DNA of 64,000 nucleotides, taken from positions 62,001-126,000 of the forward strand of contig NZ_BMHP01000002.1 of the NCBI RefSeq assembly GCF_014641075.1. Reading direction: 5' to 3'. This stretch comes from Paenibacillus nasutitermitis (GTDB lineage Bacteria > Bacillota > Bacilli > Paenibacillales > Paenibacillaceae). Positions within the stretch are counted from its first letter, which is position 1. Each line of letters starts with the position of its first letter. Positions 42,025 to 50,786 of the stretch are shown here, piece by piece. Made by a program: the position numbers and the translations under genes. Under the pieces are notes generated by a model. That model made no database searches. It was given only the letters and a program-made list of their open reading frames with translations, and had not been told where the DNA came from.

Positions 42025-43776
42025 TCAAGAAGAGACAGGAGCGATCTCCTGCATTTCAAACAAGCCGCGGAAGAAGCCGCCCCGTTCGTACAACTCTTTA
42101 TGGGTGCCCTGCTCCACAATCTGACCCTTGTCAAGCACGATAATGCGGTCGGCACGTTTCACCGACGACAGCCGCTGGGCAATGATGAAGGTCGTACGCC
42201 CTTTCATCACCTCAAGCAGCGCTTCATGAATAGCGGATTCCGTCGCGGTATCCACGCTCGCTGTCGCTTCATCCAGCACCAGAATCGGTGGGTCCATCAG
42301 AATCGCTCTGGCGAGAGCAACACGCTGACGTTGCCCCCCGGAAAGTCCGACACCCCGTTCGCCAATAAGCGTATCGTATCCGAAGGGCATCGTTTCAATA
42401 AATTCATGGATTTGCGCTTTGCGTGCAGCCCATTCAATTTGTTCCTGCGAAGCATCGGGCACCCCATATGCAATATTATCGCGGATCGAAGCCGAGAACA
42501 GGAAGGTCTCCTGCGGAACAATTCCGATTCTGCGGCGCAGCCCATCCAGCTCATAATCACGAACATCAATACCGTCAATCAGCAGTCTGCCCCCGCTCAC
42601 ATCATAGAAACGGGACAACAAGGCAATTAAACTGCTTTTGCCGGAACCTGTGGAACCCAGGACTGCCACAACCTCTCCTTGCTCAATATGGAGGGAAATA
42701 TTGCTAAGCACGCCTGTTTCTTTCTCGGCATCCTGATCGGCAAAATGGAAGCTTACCTCTTCGAAGGACACCCTGCCAATTATATTCGCGGTATCCGCTG
42801 CGCCCTCTTTGATCGTATCGATTGTAATGGGGGTATCGAGGACTTCAAAAACGCGCGGGGCTGCTTTGATTGCCTGCTGCATCATATTTATTTGCCAACC
42901 CAGCATATTCAGCGGCCAGATTACTCCCCACACATACCATTGGAAAGCCATGAAGGTGCCAAGACTCATTTTGCCGTTGGCCACATAAATTCCGCCGACG
43001 AACACCATCAGCAGAAAGGTGACCCCACCATAGAATCCCATCAACGGAAACGTTTTCGCTTCCATCTTAGCCCGTTCCATGTTCGTTTCGAAATTCTGGT
43101 CATTCCGCGACTCAAATTTATTTTTCTCTGTTTTCTCACGGGCGAATGCTTTTACCACCCGGATTCCGGAGATATTTTCCTGCAGCGTTGTTGTCAACCG
43201 TCCCATCTGCTCGCGGATTTGGCCCCAGGCAGGACCGACTTTCTTATTGAAGCGCATCAGCGAAATAATGAGCAACGGAGTGAAAACCATACTGATCAGC
43301 GTAACTTCCCACTGCATCGACATCATGAAAATAATCGTCCCGACAAACGTAAGCAGTCCGCCAAACATCATCATGGAGCCAAATCCGATGAAGTTTTTGA
43401 CCGCTTCAATATCCCCCGTCATTCGCGACATGATTTGTCCGGTCTGAGCTTTATCGTAATAACTGAACGATAATTTCTGCAACTGGGTATATAGTTCTTT
43501 CCTCAGCATAAAAACGACATTCTGTCCGACCATCTCCTGGGTGCGTCCCTGCACAAAGCTTCCCAAGCTTTTCACAACCTGAATGCCAGCAAGTGCCAGA
43601 ATCAAAAGTAAAATCAAGTTCTCATTTCCTTTACCAATACCTTGGTCGAAAATCACCTTCAGGAGCCAGGGCGCCACAAGATCCACAAGCGTACCCACCA
43701 TCATCAGTACGATGGATAATAGGATCCACTTGGAATTGGGCCGCAAGTACTTCATCAATCTTAGCCATATCTTCAC
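42025..43776 (-). CDS. ABC exporter half, first gene of pair
   Basis: A 583-residue half-transporter, with Walker A GSTGSGKSS, signature GLSGGQRQR and Walker B ILVLDEATASVDTATE. It keeps the catalytic glutamate, unlike BmrC, so the pair is not a simple BmrCD copy but resembles YfiBC/YheHI-type heterodimers. The start is taken as GTG 43776 behind GGAGAGGG; frames that reach 43839 are not supported. The transcript first has to pass a leader peptide and terminator, which predicts induction by compounds that slow the ribosome. Confidence 0.9.
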   Translation of the reverse strand: MKIWLRLMKYLRPNSKWILLSIVLMMVGTLVDLVAPWLLKVIFDQGIGKGNENLILLLILALAGIQVVKSLGSFVQGRTQEMVGQNVVFMLRKELYTQLQKLSFSYYDKAQTGQIMSRMTGDIEAVKNFIGFGSMMMFGGLLTFVGTIIFMMSMQWEVTLISMVFTPLLIISLMRFNKKVGPAWGQIREQMGRLTTTLQENISGIRVVKAFAREKTEKNKFESRNDQNFETNMERAKMEAKTFPLMGFYGGVTFLLMVFVGGIYVANGKMSLGTFMAFQWYVWGVIWPLNMLGWQINMMQQAIKAAPRVFEVLDTPITIDTIKEGAADTANIIGRVSFEEVSFHFADQDAEKETGVLSNISLHIEQGEVVAVLGSTGSGKSSLIALLSRFYDVSGGRLLIDGIDVRDYELDGLRRRIGIVPQETFLFSASIRDNIAYGVPDASQEQIEWAARKAQIHEFIETMPFGYDTLIGERGVGLSGGQRQRVALARAILMDPPILVLDEATASVDTATESAIHEALLEVMKGRTTFIIAQRLSSVKRADRIIVLDKGQIVEQGTHKELYERGGFFRGLFEMQEIAPVSS

Positions 43777-43874
43777 TTTTCCCTCTCCCTGTGCGCGGAA
43801 AGGCCCTCTCCCCCACGCTGATAGCCTTACAAATTCCACCCAATCTTACAGTCCCCCGTCACGTGGTGAGCGAC

Positions 43875-43913
43875 AAAAAAGAGACTCCAAGCCTTGTTGG
43901 CTCAAAGTCTCTT
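43875..43913 (-). terminator. Attenuator terminator before the ABC pair
   Basis: Stem with AGTCTC/GAGACT outer and AGCC/GGCT inner pairing (43881-43911), then six T (43875-43880) on the minus strand. It sits between the leader peptide stop (43948) and the first ABC start (43776), with no promoter evident in between. Confidence 0.85.
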
Positions 43914-43947
43914 CGGAAGCGCTGGTCATAAAGGAAGCCTCTGCTGC

Positions 43948-44040
43948 TTAGGCTGCGAATGACGAGGCAATCAAAAAGAAAGGCCGATGGACATATTTCC
44001 CTGTTACGTTGTGCCGCTGCTCAACATTAAAGAATTTCAT
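43948..44040 (-). CDS. Leader peptide of the ABC exporter operon
   Basis: A 30-codon frame beginning MKFFNVEQRH and ending FLIASSFAA, opened by ATG 44040 with AGGGAGG nine bases upstream, which is one of the best ribosome sites in the window. Its stop lies 35 bases before an intrinsic terminator and 170 before the exporter start. Size, strength and position match leader peptides such as BmrB upstream of bmrCD, where drug-stalled ribosomes change RNA folding and let polymerase through. The peptide has no membrane segment or recognised domain. A start two codons earlier (MDM...) is possible but poorly spaced. Confidence 0.75.
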   Translation of the reverse strand: MKFFNVEQRHNVTGKYVHRPFFLIASSFAA

Positions 44041-44146
44041 ATCCATCAACCTCCCTTTCTTATTGGTATGTGTTTGATCGGAACATCCAAATCTTATCAT
44101 CTCTTCCAGTTCATATGCAAGAGGTTTTAAAAAATAAATAATTCTT

Positions 44147-44680
44147 TTATAGATCCCGGTGAGAATCCCACTCTTCCGTGGAGATTCCTTCTTCCACCGC
44201 AAACTCATAATCCTCAATATCGTACATTTGAACGGGTACTTCAGCTTCGATCAGACGGTCCTGAAATTCGAACTGGTCCGATAACAGCGGCACATTGAGC
44301 TTCAGTGAAGTCAGCAGCAGCTCAGTCTCGATAGGATCAAACAATTCCCCGTAATGGGCATTGTCAACCGCATATACGACTGTGAACTGGATCCTGTCAT
44401 TCAGCAGCAGCGGAGAGCTTTCCCGCCAGGGCATCTGCAGGGAACGCTCGATTTTTTTGCGGTTAAAGGGGTCTTCAAAGAACTGGATCAGTTCATTGAT
44501 TTTCGCTTTCACATGCGCATCGTCGCTCGGGTCATCCATCACCGGTTCAGCGGCATCTTTCATTTCATAAAGCTCCATAATGGTCGAATAAGGCAGGACA
44601 AAATCGACCGGCTGGCTGGGTACAAGCAGTTGTCCGTATGTGGCCACCATTACGGCTTCAATAACAAAGCGCCGTCGCAT
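44147..44680 (-). CDS. Hypothetical protein, 177 residues
   Basis: I do not recognise this protein. It is soluble and acidic, begins RRRFVIEAVMVATYGQLLVPSQPVDFVLPYSTIMELYE (core IEAVMVATYGQLL), and ends in an acidic DIEDYEFAVEEG tail. GAGGTGATAG precedes the ATG. It lies upstream of the leader-peptide/exporter unit on the same strand with about 100 bases between, in which a possible promoter occurs. No nucleotide-binding or metal motif is visible. It looks like a lineage-specific conserved gene. Confidence 0.65.
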   Translation of the reverse strand: MRRRFVIEAVMVATYGQLLVPSQPVDFVLPYSTIMELYEMKDAAEPVMDDPSDDAHVKAKINELIQFFEDPFNRKKIERSLQMPWRESSPLLLNDRIQFTVVYAVDNAHYGELFDPIETELLLTSLKLNVPLLSDQFEFQDRLIEAEVPVQMYDIEDYEFAVEEGISTEEWDSHRDL

Positions 44681-44906
44681 TCTATCACCTCATCTTCCTT
44701 GGGTCGTGGTTACTGATTCAGCTTATTATACAACATTCAGCCGCCTGTACACAGAGCTAATTGCCTGTTCATAATTAGAGATTGTTGATGGCTTCATGAA
44801 CATCCCCAATAACGCGCTGCTGTACCGGAACCCAACCTATGCTAAAATAGGGCTATTAACTACTTTGAACCATGTGTGCATGTACAGGGAGGCTTCAATT
44901 ACATTG

Positions 44907-45893
44907 ATGAATGAAGAACAAGTCATTATTATCGGCGCGGGTCCTTGCGGCCTCGCCGCTGCGATAGAGCTGCAATCGATCGGAATATCGCCTCTGATTA
45001 TCGAGAAACAGAATGTTGTCCATTCCATTACGCAGTATCCCATCAACATGCATTTCTTCAGCTCTCCCGAGCTTCTGGAAATCGCCGATATCCCGTTTAC
45101 GACTGCCAATGAGAAACCCTCGCGGCTGGAGGCTCTCAATTATTACCGTAATGTGTCCTTGCGGCGCAAGGTGAGAATCAACGCTTATGAGACGGTAACC
45201 TCCGTGGTGCCCCTGGAGGATAGAAGCTTTGAGCTGCATACAGTTGATCGGTATGGCGAAGCGATCGTTTACCGGGCAGGCACCGTTATTGTAGCCACGG
45301 GGTACTTTGATCATCCCAACCAGCTTGGTATCCCCGGCGAGGACCAGGACAAGGTCACCCATTTTTTCCGCGAATCCCATCCGTATACCGGTATGCGGGT
45401 CGCGATTATCGGGGGCAGCAACTCCGCCATCGACGCCGCGCTGGAGCTGGAACGTGTCGGTGCGCAGGTGACCGTCGTATACCGCGGCGAGCAATATTCG
45501 CGAAGCATTAAGCCCTGGGTCAGACCTTCCTTTGAGAGCCTGGTCGCCAAACAAAGGATCGGGATGCGTTTCTCCTCGCGCATTATTGAGATCGGCCAAC
45601 GGACGGTCACCATTGAAGGACCCCCGGGAACGGATTTGGAATATTTGCCTAATGACTTCGTACTCGCAATGACCGGTTTTCATCCCGATCGGGCTTTTCT
45701 TACCTCCGTTGGCGTAACCATCGAGCCGGAGGGATATCCGACGTTTAACGACAGTACAATGGAAACGAATGTGCCTGGGATTTATCTGGCAGGCGTCGTC
45801 GCTTCCCGCCGGGAGGCCAATGAAATTTTCATCGAGACCGGCAGATTCCACGGCCGCAAGATTGCTGCCCATCTCATGGAACATAAGATTTAA
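44907..45893 (+). CDS. ypdA: YpdA-type bacillithiol disulfide reductase
   Basis: A 328-residue FAD/NAD(P)H flavoprotein. The FAD loop IIIGAGPCGLAAAIEL starts at residue 6, a second nucleotide loop VAIIGGSNSAIDAALEL lies near 165, and an ATG motif (FVLAMTGFHPD) and an FAD-closing GIYLAGVV follow. The HFFSSPELLEIADIPF segment is typical of YpdA (Bdr), which reduces oxidised bacillithiol with NADPH; there is no CxxC redox pair as in thioredoxin reductase, which fits. The ATG at 44907 has GGAGG 14 bases upstream; a longer frame from 44796 is unlikely. A bidirectional terminator follows. Confidence 0.9.
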   Translation: MNEEQVIIIGAGPCGLAAAIELQSIGISPLIIEKQNVVHSITQYPINMHFFSSPELLEIADIPFTTANEKPSRLEALNYYRNVSLRRKVRINAYETVTSVVPLEDRSFELHTVDRYGEAIVYRAGTVIVATGYFDHPNQLGIPGEDQDKVTHFFRESHPYTGMRVAIIGGSNSAIDAALELERVGAQVTVVYRGEQYSRSIKPWVRPSFESLVAKQRIGMRFSSRIIEIGQRTVTIEGPPGTDLEYLPNDFVLAMTGFHPDRAFLTSVGVTIEPEGYPTFNDSTMETNVPGIYLAGVVASRREANEIFIETGRFHGRKIAAHLMEHKI

Positions 45894-45927
45894 GATTGCA
45901 GTGCCGGAACCCGATACACGCGACCAC

Positions 45928-45982
45928 AAAAAAGCCCATGGTGTACAAGGATGACATTCCGCTGTACGACATGAGCTTTTTT
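45928..45982. terminator. Bidirectional terminator
   Basis: AAAAAAGC (45928-45935) ... GCTTTTTT (45975-45982) close a stem with CATG and GTACA/TGTAC pairings. It serves ypdA (plus) and the convergent 174-residue gene (minus). Confidence 0.9.
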
Positions 45983-46048
45983 CGGCTTCGAAAATCCAAC
46001 TTCATAGCGGTAATGAGCCGCTTCTACAAGAGAATCAGAGGTGTGCCA

Positions 46049-46570
46049 TCAACATAGCGGCTCCTGCCGCTGCGAACCGGTAAACGTCAGGAGCGTATCG
46101 ATTTTTTGCAGGCGTAAATATTCATTGTTCAACAGATCGGTGCGAAAATAAGCAAACATATAGACCGCTTCTCCGAAGGTCAAAGCCGGATAAACCGCAA
46201 TATTCTGATTGGAATGGGGATTGTCCAGCAGCACCTGCCATTCCCCTTCTCGCCGGGCAGGCGCAATGTCCCGAAACACCTGTCGTTTGGTTTGGATGAT
46301 GCTCTCGAATTCCTTCCAGATATAGACCCAGGAAGGACTGATGCGTCCGGGCTCCGGGAGGGCGGCTTTGGCATAGCGAAGAAGCTTAACGGCGCATTCA
46401 CCCTCCTCATCCGTAAATTTACGCAAGTAGGCGCGGAAATCATCCAGAAACCTTCTAACGGCGGTAAACCCCCCGCCAACCAATTGCTGACCGAGATCAG
46501 CCGCTTCCTTCATGCTGCTCTGCTCCATCAGCTGTTTAAAATGGACATGATCCACCGCATTCAGGGCCAT
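46049..46570 (-). CDS. Hypothetical protein, 173 residues
   Basis: I do not recognise this protein. It is mostly helical and soluble (FKQLMEQSSMKEAADLGQQL, VRRFLDDFRAYLRKF, WVYIWKEFESII), with a C-terminal segment rich in aromatic residues (EAVYMFAYFRTDLLNNEYLRLQ). The start at 46570 is preferred because AAAGGGG lies about nine bases before; ATGs at 46594 and 46576 are in the same frame. It follows the 95-residue gene and may be co-transcribed with it. Confidence 0.6.
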   Translation of the reverse strand: MALNAVDHVHFKQLMEQSSMKEAADLGQQLVGGGFTAVRRFLDDFRAYLRKFTDEEGECAVKLLRYAKAALPEPGRISPSWVYIWKEFESIIQTKRQVFRDIAPARREGEWQVLLDNPHSNQNIAVYPALTFGEAVYMFAYFRTDLLNNEYLRLQKIDTLLTFTGSQRQEPLC

Positions 46571-46674
46571 GCGCATTCCCCTTTCCATACACATTCAAAT
46601 TCGTTGCCTATTAGCTTTCTGCCCCTCGCTTGACAGGCGATGTCGTCTGCTGATTGGGCATCCCTACTAAAAAT

Positions 46675-46962
46675 TTATCCTTTCAGGATAAAGATCATAC
46701 CATCGCGATCCAGAATCAGTCTTCGTCCGCTGTCGTTATTCAGCTTGACATTGAAGATTTTCAACCGCTCCTCCTTAATGTCAAGGCGGTCCCAATCCCG
46801 TTCATCCTCGTAGCCTGCCGCCTGAAGCGCCTGCGGCATCCGTATTTCCGCTGTCTCCTCATCCTCCCACCACAGTGCTCCGTAATATTCAAACTGATAG
46901 ATATTGCGCAGCATGCCGCAGGCAATTTCCCCCGTCTCCCGGTGCCGAAGCACAATAGGCAT
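46675..46962 (-). CDS. Hypothetical protein, 95 residues
   Basis: A small soluble protein that I do not recognise. It starts MPIVLRHRETGEIACGMLRN and has a beta-rich pattern with an acidic centre (WWEDEETAEI) and a C-terminal RRLILDRDGMIFILKG. AAAGGGGGG precedes the ATG by about nine bases, which is a strong ribosome site. No neighbour suggests a role. Confidence 0.65.
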   Translation of the reverse strand: MPIVLRHRETGEIACGMLRNIYQFEYYGALWWEDEETAEIRMPQALQAAGYEDERDWDRLDIKEERLKIFNVKLNNDSGRRLILDRDGMIFILKG

Positions 46963-47145
46963 GTGTGTTCCCCCCTTTCCTTACGAATCATGTGGAATAG
47001 GCTGTCCTGCTATAACTGCCCTCACAACAAACAGGACGCCAGCACCTTCCCTGGCTGCGCCCTGCTCGCTTAACCGATTCCTTTCGATTCTGTGACCGCC
47101 GGAATCGGATGATACCGAAATCTTACTGCCCGTAACCGTTAATCG

Positions 47146-49452
47146 CTATAGATAAGCATTCTCGTGTCTCGCTTTTAGTCGCATCCAGCGCCGTTCCACC
47201 TCGTCCTCGAACGATTTAAGGGCTTCGGCATATTCCGGTCTGGTCAAATGTTTGGTTTTGCCCATATTTTTGAGCCAGTCGCCAAGCGGAATGCGCTTGC
47301 CTTTCTCTTCCGGGTTGTAGGTAATGGATGTAATCCCTTCCTCGATATCATAAAGCGGAAAGAAGCAGGAATTTACCGCTTCATCAATCAGCGTCTGGCC
47401 AATCTTCTCCTCCGACAGCCAGTTCAGCGGACAGGTAATGAGAATTTTACCGTACACCAGCCCGACATTTTGCGCATAATACTGAGCTTTGGCTGCTTTT
47501 CGCAGCAAATCCTGCGGGACTGATTCCGAGCCTGTGAACACATAAGGAATGTTCGTCGCCGCCATAATTTGCGCCGTATCTTTATGATGGAACAGCTTGC
47601 CGCCTTGATGTTTGCCGACATTGGATGTGGATGTGCGGTGACCGAGCGGCGTGGAATAGGACAATTGAGCGCCAGTGTTCATATAACCCTCATTGTCGTA
47701 TTCCAGAATAATCATCTTGTGGTTGCGCAGAGCGCTGCCGATCGCCGGGCCCATCCCGATATCCATGCCTCCGTCGCCGGTGATCATCACAAAGGTGAAA
47801 TCATCCTGCAGTCCATAGGCGTCAAGCTCGCCTCTACGCTTGCGTTCCCAGAACATTTCCACCACCCCGGAGAGGGTCGCGGCTCCATTTTGAAATAAAT
47901 TATGAATATAAGTGGCTTTGTGCGAAGAATACGGGAAACCTGTCGTCACAACCATCGCGCAGCCCGTCTGGTACAGCGCCACAATATCGCCTTCAATTCC
48001 TTTGAAGAACAGCTCCAGACCCGAGAATATTCCGCAGCCTGGACAAGCGCCATGACCTGGAGCCAGCCGTTTCGGTTTCTTGGTCAGCTGACGGATCGGC
48101 GGCACCTTCACCTTCAGCTTGCCAGTCGCTTCATCGCGGTCCACGGTGATCAGTCCCGTCTTCAAATCCTCATACCGCAAGGGCTCCAGCACCCGTTTCG
48201 GCGCGTTTCCCGGGTCGCCCGGCGTATGCCCGTAATAATCAAAGGGCACAGCCACCTCGCCCGAAGCGGCCGCTTCGATCGCAAGCTGGAACATATGATG
48301 ACCGTCTTCCGCATAGAAATCCTTTCCGCCCAATCCGTATATGCGGCTGATCACTTGCGTTCCGGTCACCCGATGCGTAAACAGCGCCGCTTTGATTTCA
48401 TTGGTCATATTTCCGCCATGCGCACCATAGGAATCGGCGCGGTCGCCAATGGTCACTGCCTTTACACCCTGCAGCGCCTCGGCGATTTTCTTCGCTGGAA
48501 ACGGTCGGATCATATTCGGTGCAATCGATCCCGCCTTGATTCCCTGCGCGCGCAGCTGATCGACCACATCCTTGATAATCTCCGAAGCGGAATTCATCAG
48601 GAAAACAGCAACCTCTGCATCCTCCATCCGGTACAAATCAAGAATCGGATAGTCGCGTCCGGTTATAACCGCATATTCCTGACGGATTTTATCGAATATA
48701 TCGGCAGCATTATACATGGCCACGGATTGCTGGTAACAATTATTGATATAATCCGGTTCGTTCATATAGGGTCCGACCGTAATCGGATTGTTGCGGTCCA
48801 GCACCTGATTGTAGCCCTCCGGCGGCTTCTCCCCGACAAAAGCGTGAACGTCCGCCCGATGGGCAAAGGTCTGTACCCGACGCTTCTGATGGGAGGTGAA
48901 ATAACCATCCGATGCCACAAGCACGGGAAGGCGCACCTGCGCATCCTCGGCTAGCTTCAAAGCCATGATATTCATATCGTAAACCGCCTGCGGGTCGCGG
49001 CACATAAGAATCGGCCAGCCCGTATTCAGGGCGAAATACAGATCGGAATGATCCCCGTGGATATCCAGTGGTCCGGAAACGGAGCGGCAGACCAGATTCA
49101 TGACCATAGGGAACCGCGTACCGGATTGTACTGGCATTTGCTCAAGCATATAGAGATAGCCATTTGAGCTCGTCGCATTGAATACCCTTCCGCCCGCAGC
49201 CGATGCGCCATAGCAGATACCGGCAGATCCATGCTCGCCGTCCGCGGGGATCAGCTTGATATCATGCTGCCCGTTGGCTTTCATGAGATCGAGAAATTGC
49301 GCAACCTCCGTCGAAGGCGAAATCGGAAAATAACCCATGACATGATAATTGATCTGATGCGCGGCATAGGCAGCCATTTCATTGCCGGACTCATATACCA
49401 TACGCTGTTCGACCGTTCCCTGGCTAACCTCTTTGTTGATTTCAATAGCCAT
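47146..49452 (-). CDS. 2-oxoacid:ferredoxin oxidoreductase, fused alpha-beta subunits
   Basis: A 768-residue thiamine-diphosphate enzyme. Residues 1-400 are the alpha/pyrimidine-binding and domain II part (FPISPSTEVAQFLD, GASAAGGRVFNATSSNG). From about 465 it is the beta part, with CPGCG (470-474) and the ThDP/Mg motif GDGGMDIG at 559. The partner gene supplies a gamma domain and an 8-iron ferredoxin domain. Such enzymes turn a 2-oxoacid (pyruvate or a relative) and CoA into acyl-CoA and reduced ferredoxin, or run in reverse; the exact acid cannot be read from the sequence. GGAGAG precedes the ATG. Confidence 0.85.
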   Translation of the reverse strand: MAIEINKEVSQGTVEQRMVYESGNEMAAYAAHQINYHVMGYFPISPSTEVAQFLDLMKANGQHDIKLIPADGEHGSAGICYGASAAGGRVFNATSSNGYLYMLEQMPVQSGTRFPMVMNLVCRSVSGPLDIHGDHSDLYFALNTGWPILMCRDPQAVYDMNIMALKLAEDAQVRLPVLVASDGYFTSHQKRRVQTFAHRADVHAFVGEKPPEGYNQVLDRNNPITVGPYMNEPDYINNCYQQSVAMYNAADIFDKIRQEYAVITGRDYPILDLYRMEDAEVAVFLMNSASEIIKDVVDQLRAQGIKAGSIAPNMIRPFPAKKIAEALQGVKAVTIGDRADSYGAHGGNMTNEIKAALFTHRVTGTQVISRIYGLGGKDFYAEDGHHMFQLAIEAAASGEVAVPFDYYGHTPGDPGNAPKRVLEPLRYEDLKTGLITVDRDEATGKLKVKVPPIRQLTKKPKRLAPGHGACPGCGIFSGLELFFKGIEGDIVALYQTGCAMVVTTGFPYSSHKATYIHNLFQNGAATLSGVVEMFWERKRRGELDAYGLQDDFTFVMITGDGGMDIGMGPAIGSALRNHKMIILEYDNEGYMNTGAQLSYSTPLGHRTSTSNVGKHQGGKLFHHKDTAQIMAATNIPYVFTGSESVPQDLLRKAAKAQYYAQNVGLVYGKILITCPLNWLSEEKIGQTLIDEAVNSCFFPLYDIEEGITSITYNPEEKGKRIPLGDWLKNMGKTKHLTRPEYAEALKSFEDEVERRWMRLKARHENAYL

Positions 49453-49488
49453 TGCTTCTCTCCTTTCTTACGCTGAACAAGGACGTCT

Positions 49489-50502
49489 TCAATTTGCCCA
49501 ATTGAAGCGATGCGCTACGCGGTGCTGCTCGCCATAGCCGTCGGTCTCGCGCTCGGAAGCGAGCGCTTCCGTGGGACAGGCGACAACACATTTCAGGCAG
49601 CCTTTGCAGTATTGGTAATCAATGCCCTGGAGGAACATTTGCGGACGCCCCTTCTTGTCAGGTAGTTCATCCCAGACGAAGCAGAAGTCCGGACACGCCG
49701 TATCGCAGGCTGCGCAATGGATGCATTTCTCTTCGTCAAAATGCGGCATCATTCCTTGCCTGGAGATACTTAAGTCCTTCAGCACGCTGTTGCCGGGGTT
49801 CGTGATCATCCCCCCGAGCGGCTGCGTCATATAGCCCAGCGCAGGAATATCCCAGCGTGTGGGTTCCGGCATGGCTGTGCCTTCCGGAAGCTCAAATGTC
49901 CGAAACTGCACTTCATCATATCCCCGCTGGAACGTTCGCAGTGCCGGATCGACAGCCTGCGGGTACTTCTTCTCCAGCGATTTGCGGATAATACCTTTCA
50001 TATGTTCAAAATCAAGGAAGGTGCAGAGTCGAAACAGCCCGCCAAGCATCGCCATATTCACCCGGTTGTTCTCTTCCAGTGAAATTCCTGTCGCATCGAC
50101 GACGGCGATCGTGCCACCGAGCAGCTTCATCTTCTCCTTTAGCTCTTCCGGTGTTTTAGTTGAATTGACAAGTACCACGCTGTCCTCATAAATCCCGCTT
50201 ACCACATTGACGGTTTTAGACAAATTCTCGTGAAATATACCCACAATATGAGGCCGCTCTACAGGTGTTGTGTCTCTGATGTTCGTGCTCAAATCACAAA
50301 AACGAATATGTGCCTTGACCGGAGAACCCTTCTTCTCAGAGCCGTAGGATGAGAAACTCACTCCGTTGAATCCGCTTCCAACAACACCCGCTTCCGCCAG
50401 CATTTTTCCCGCCAGATTCGCTCCTAACCCACCAATCGATTCAAGTCGAATTTCAAAGAAACCGAGGTCGTTCTGCTTGGGCAAAGCTGTCAATTCTCTC
50501 AC
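49489..50502 (-). CDS. 2-oxoacid:ferredoxin oxidoreductase, gamma-ferredoxin subunit
   Basis: A 337-residue protein. The first 190 residues are the gamma domain (FFEIRLESIGGLGANLAGKMLAEAGV). The C-terminal part carries two 4Fe-4S motifs, CIHCAACDTACP near 260 and CKGCLKCVVACP near 300, which pass electrons to a ferredoxin. It precedes and is co-transcribed with the alpha-beta gene, 36 bases apart. The likely start is GTG 50502 behind GGAGG; a TTG three codons in is possible. Confidence 0.88.
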   Translation of the reverse strand: MRELTALPKQNDLGFFEIRLESIGGLGANLAGKMLAEAGVVGSGFNGVSFSSYGSEKKGSPVKAHIRFCDLSTNIRDTTPVERPHIVGIFHENLSKTVNVVSGIYEDSVVLVNSTKTPEELKEKMKLLGGTIAVVDATGISLEENNRVNMAMLGGLFRLCTFLDFEHMKGIIRKSLEKKYPQAVDPALRTFQRGYDEVQFRTFELPEGTAMPEPTRWDIPALGYMTQPLGGMITNPGNSVLKDLSISRQGMMPHFDEEKCIHCAACDTACPDFCFVWDELPDKKGRPQMFLQGIDYQYCKGCLKCVVACPTEALASERETDGYGEQHRVAHRFNWAN

Positions 50503-50786
50503 TTCCCTCCCTGTATTATCTGAAAATATAATAAATTCACAATAATCAGTATATCACTAGAGGTTATTGGCGAACAGAGCCTTTTCACAAAATAGCCACA
50601 TTTCATGCTTGCGGATTGCAGAACTGACGCGGGCGCTTCCTCCGTCTGTCTGCCTGTTGGTGCAGTGGCAGCGGTCAACACAAAATAAACCTCATCCCAT
50701 TATATGGCTGCAGCCAGGTCATTCATTCGCAAAAAGATGCCGATTGCGAATAAGAACCAGGCTGCGGTTATAACGGAAGGGCTTTT

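Noticed and set aside
44895..45929. 344-codon minus-strand frame opposite ypdA
   Set aside because: Antisense shadow; the plus strand encodes intact FAD and NAD(P)H motifs.
47902..48954. 350-codon plus-strand frame opposite the oxidoreductase
   Set aside because: Antisense shadow with His/Arg-rich composition and no recognised motif.
50503..50786. Possible regulatory site or small gene between the oxidoreductase and the kinase-like gene
   Set aside because: AT-rich promoter-like sequence near 50520-50560 includes a TTGTGA half-site, but no full Fnr or Rex palindrome and no convincing frame was seen.
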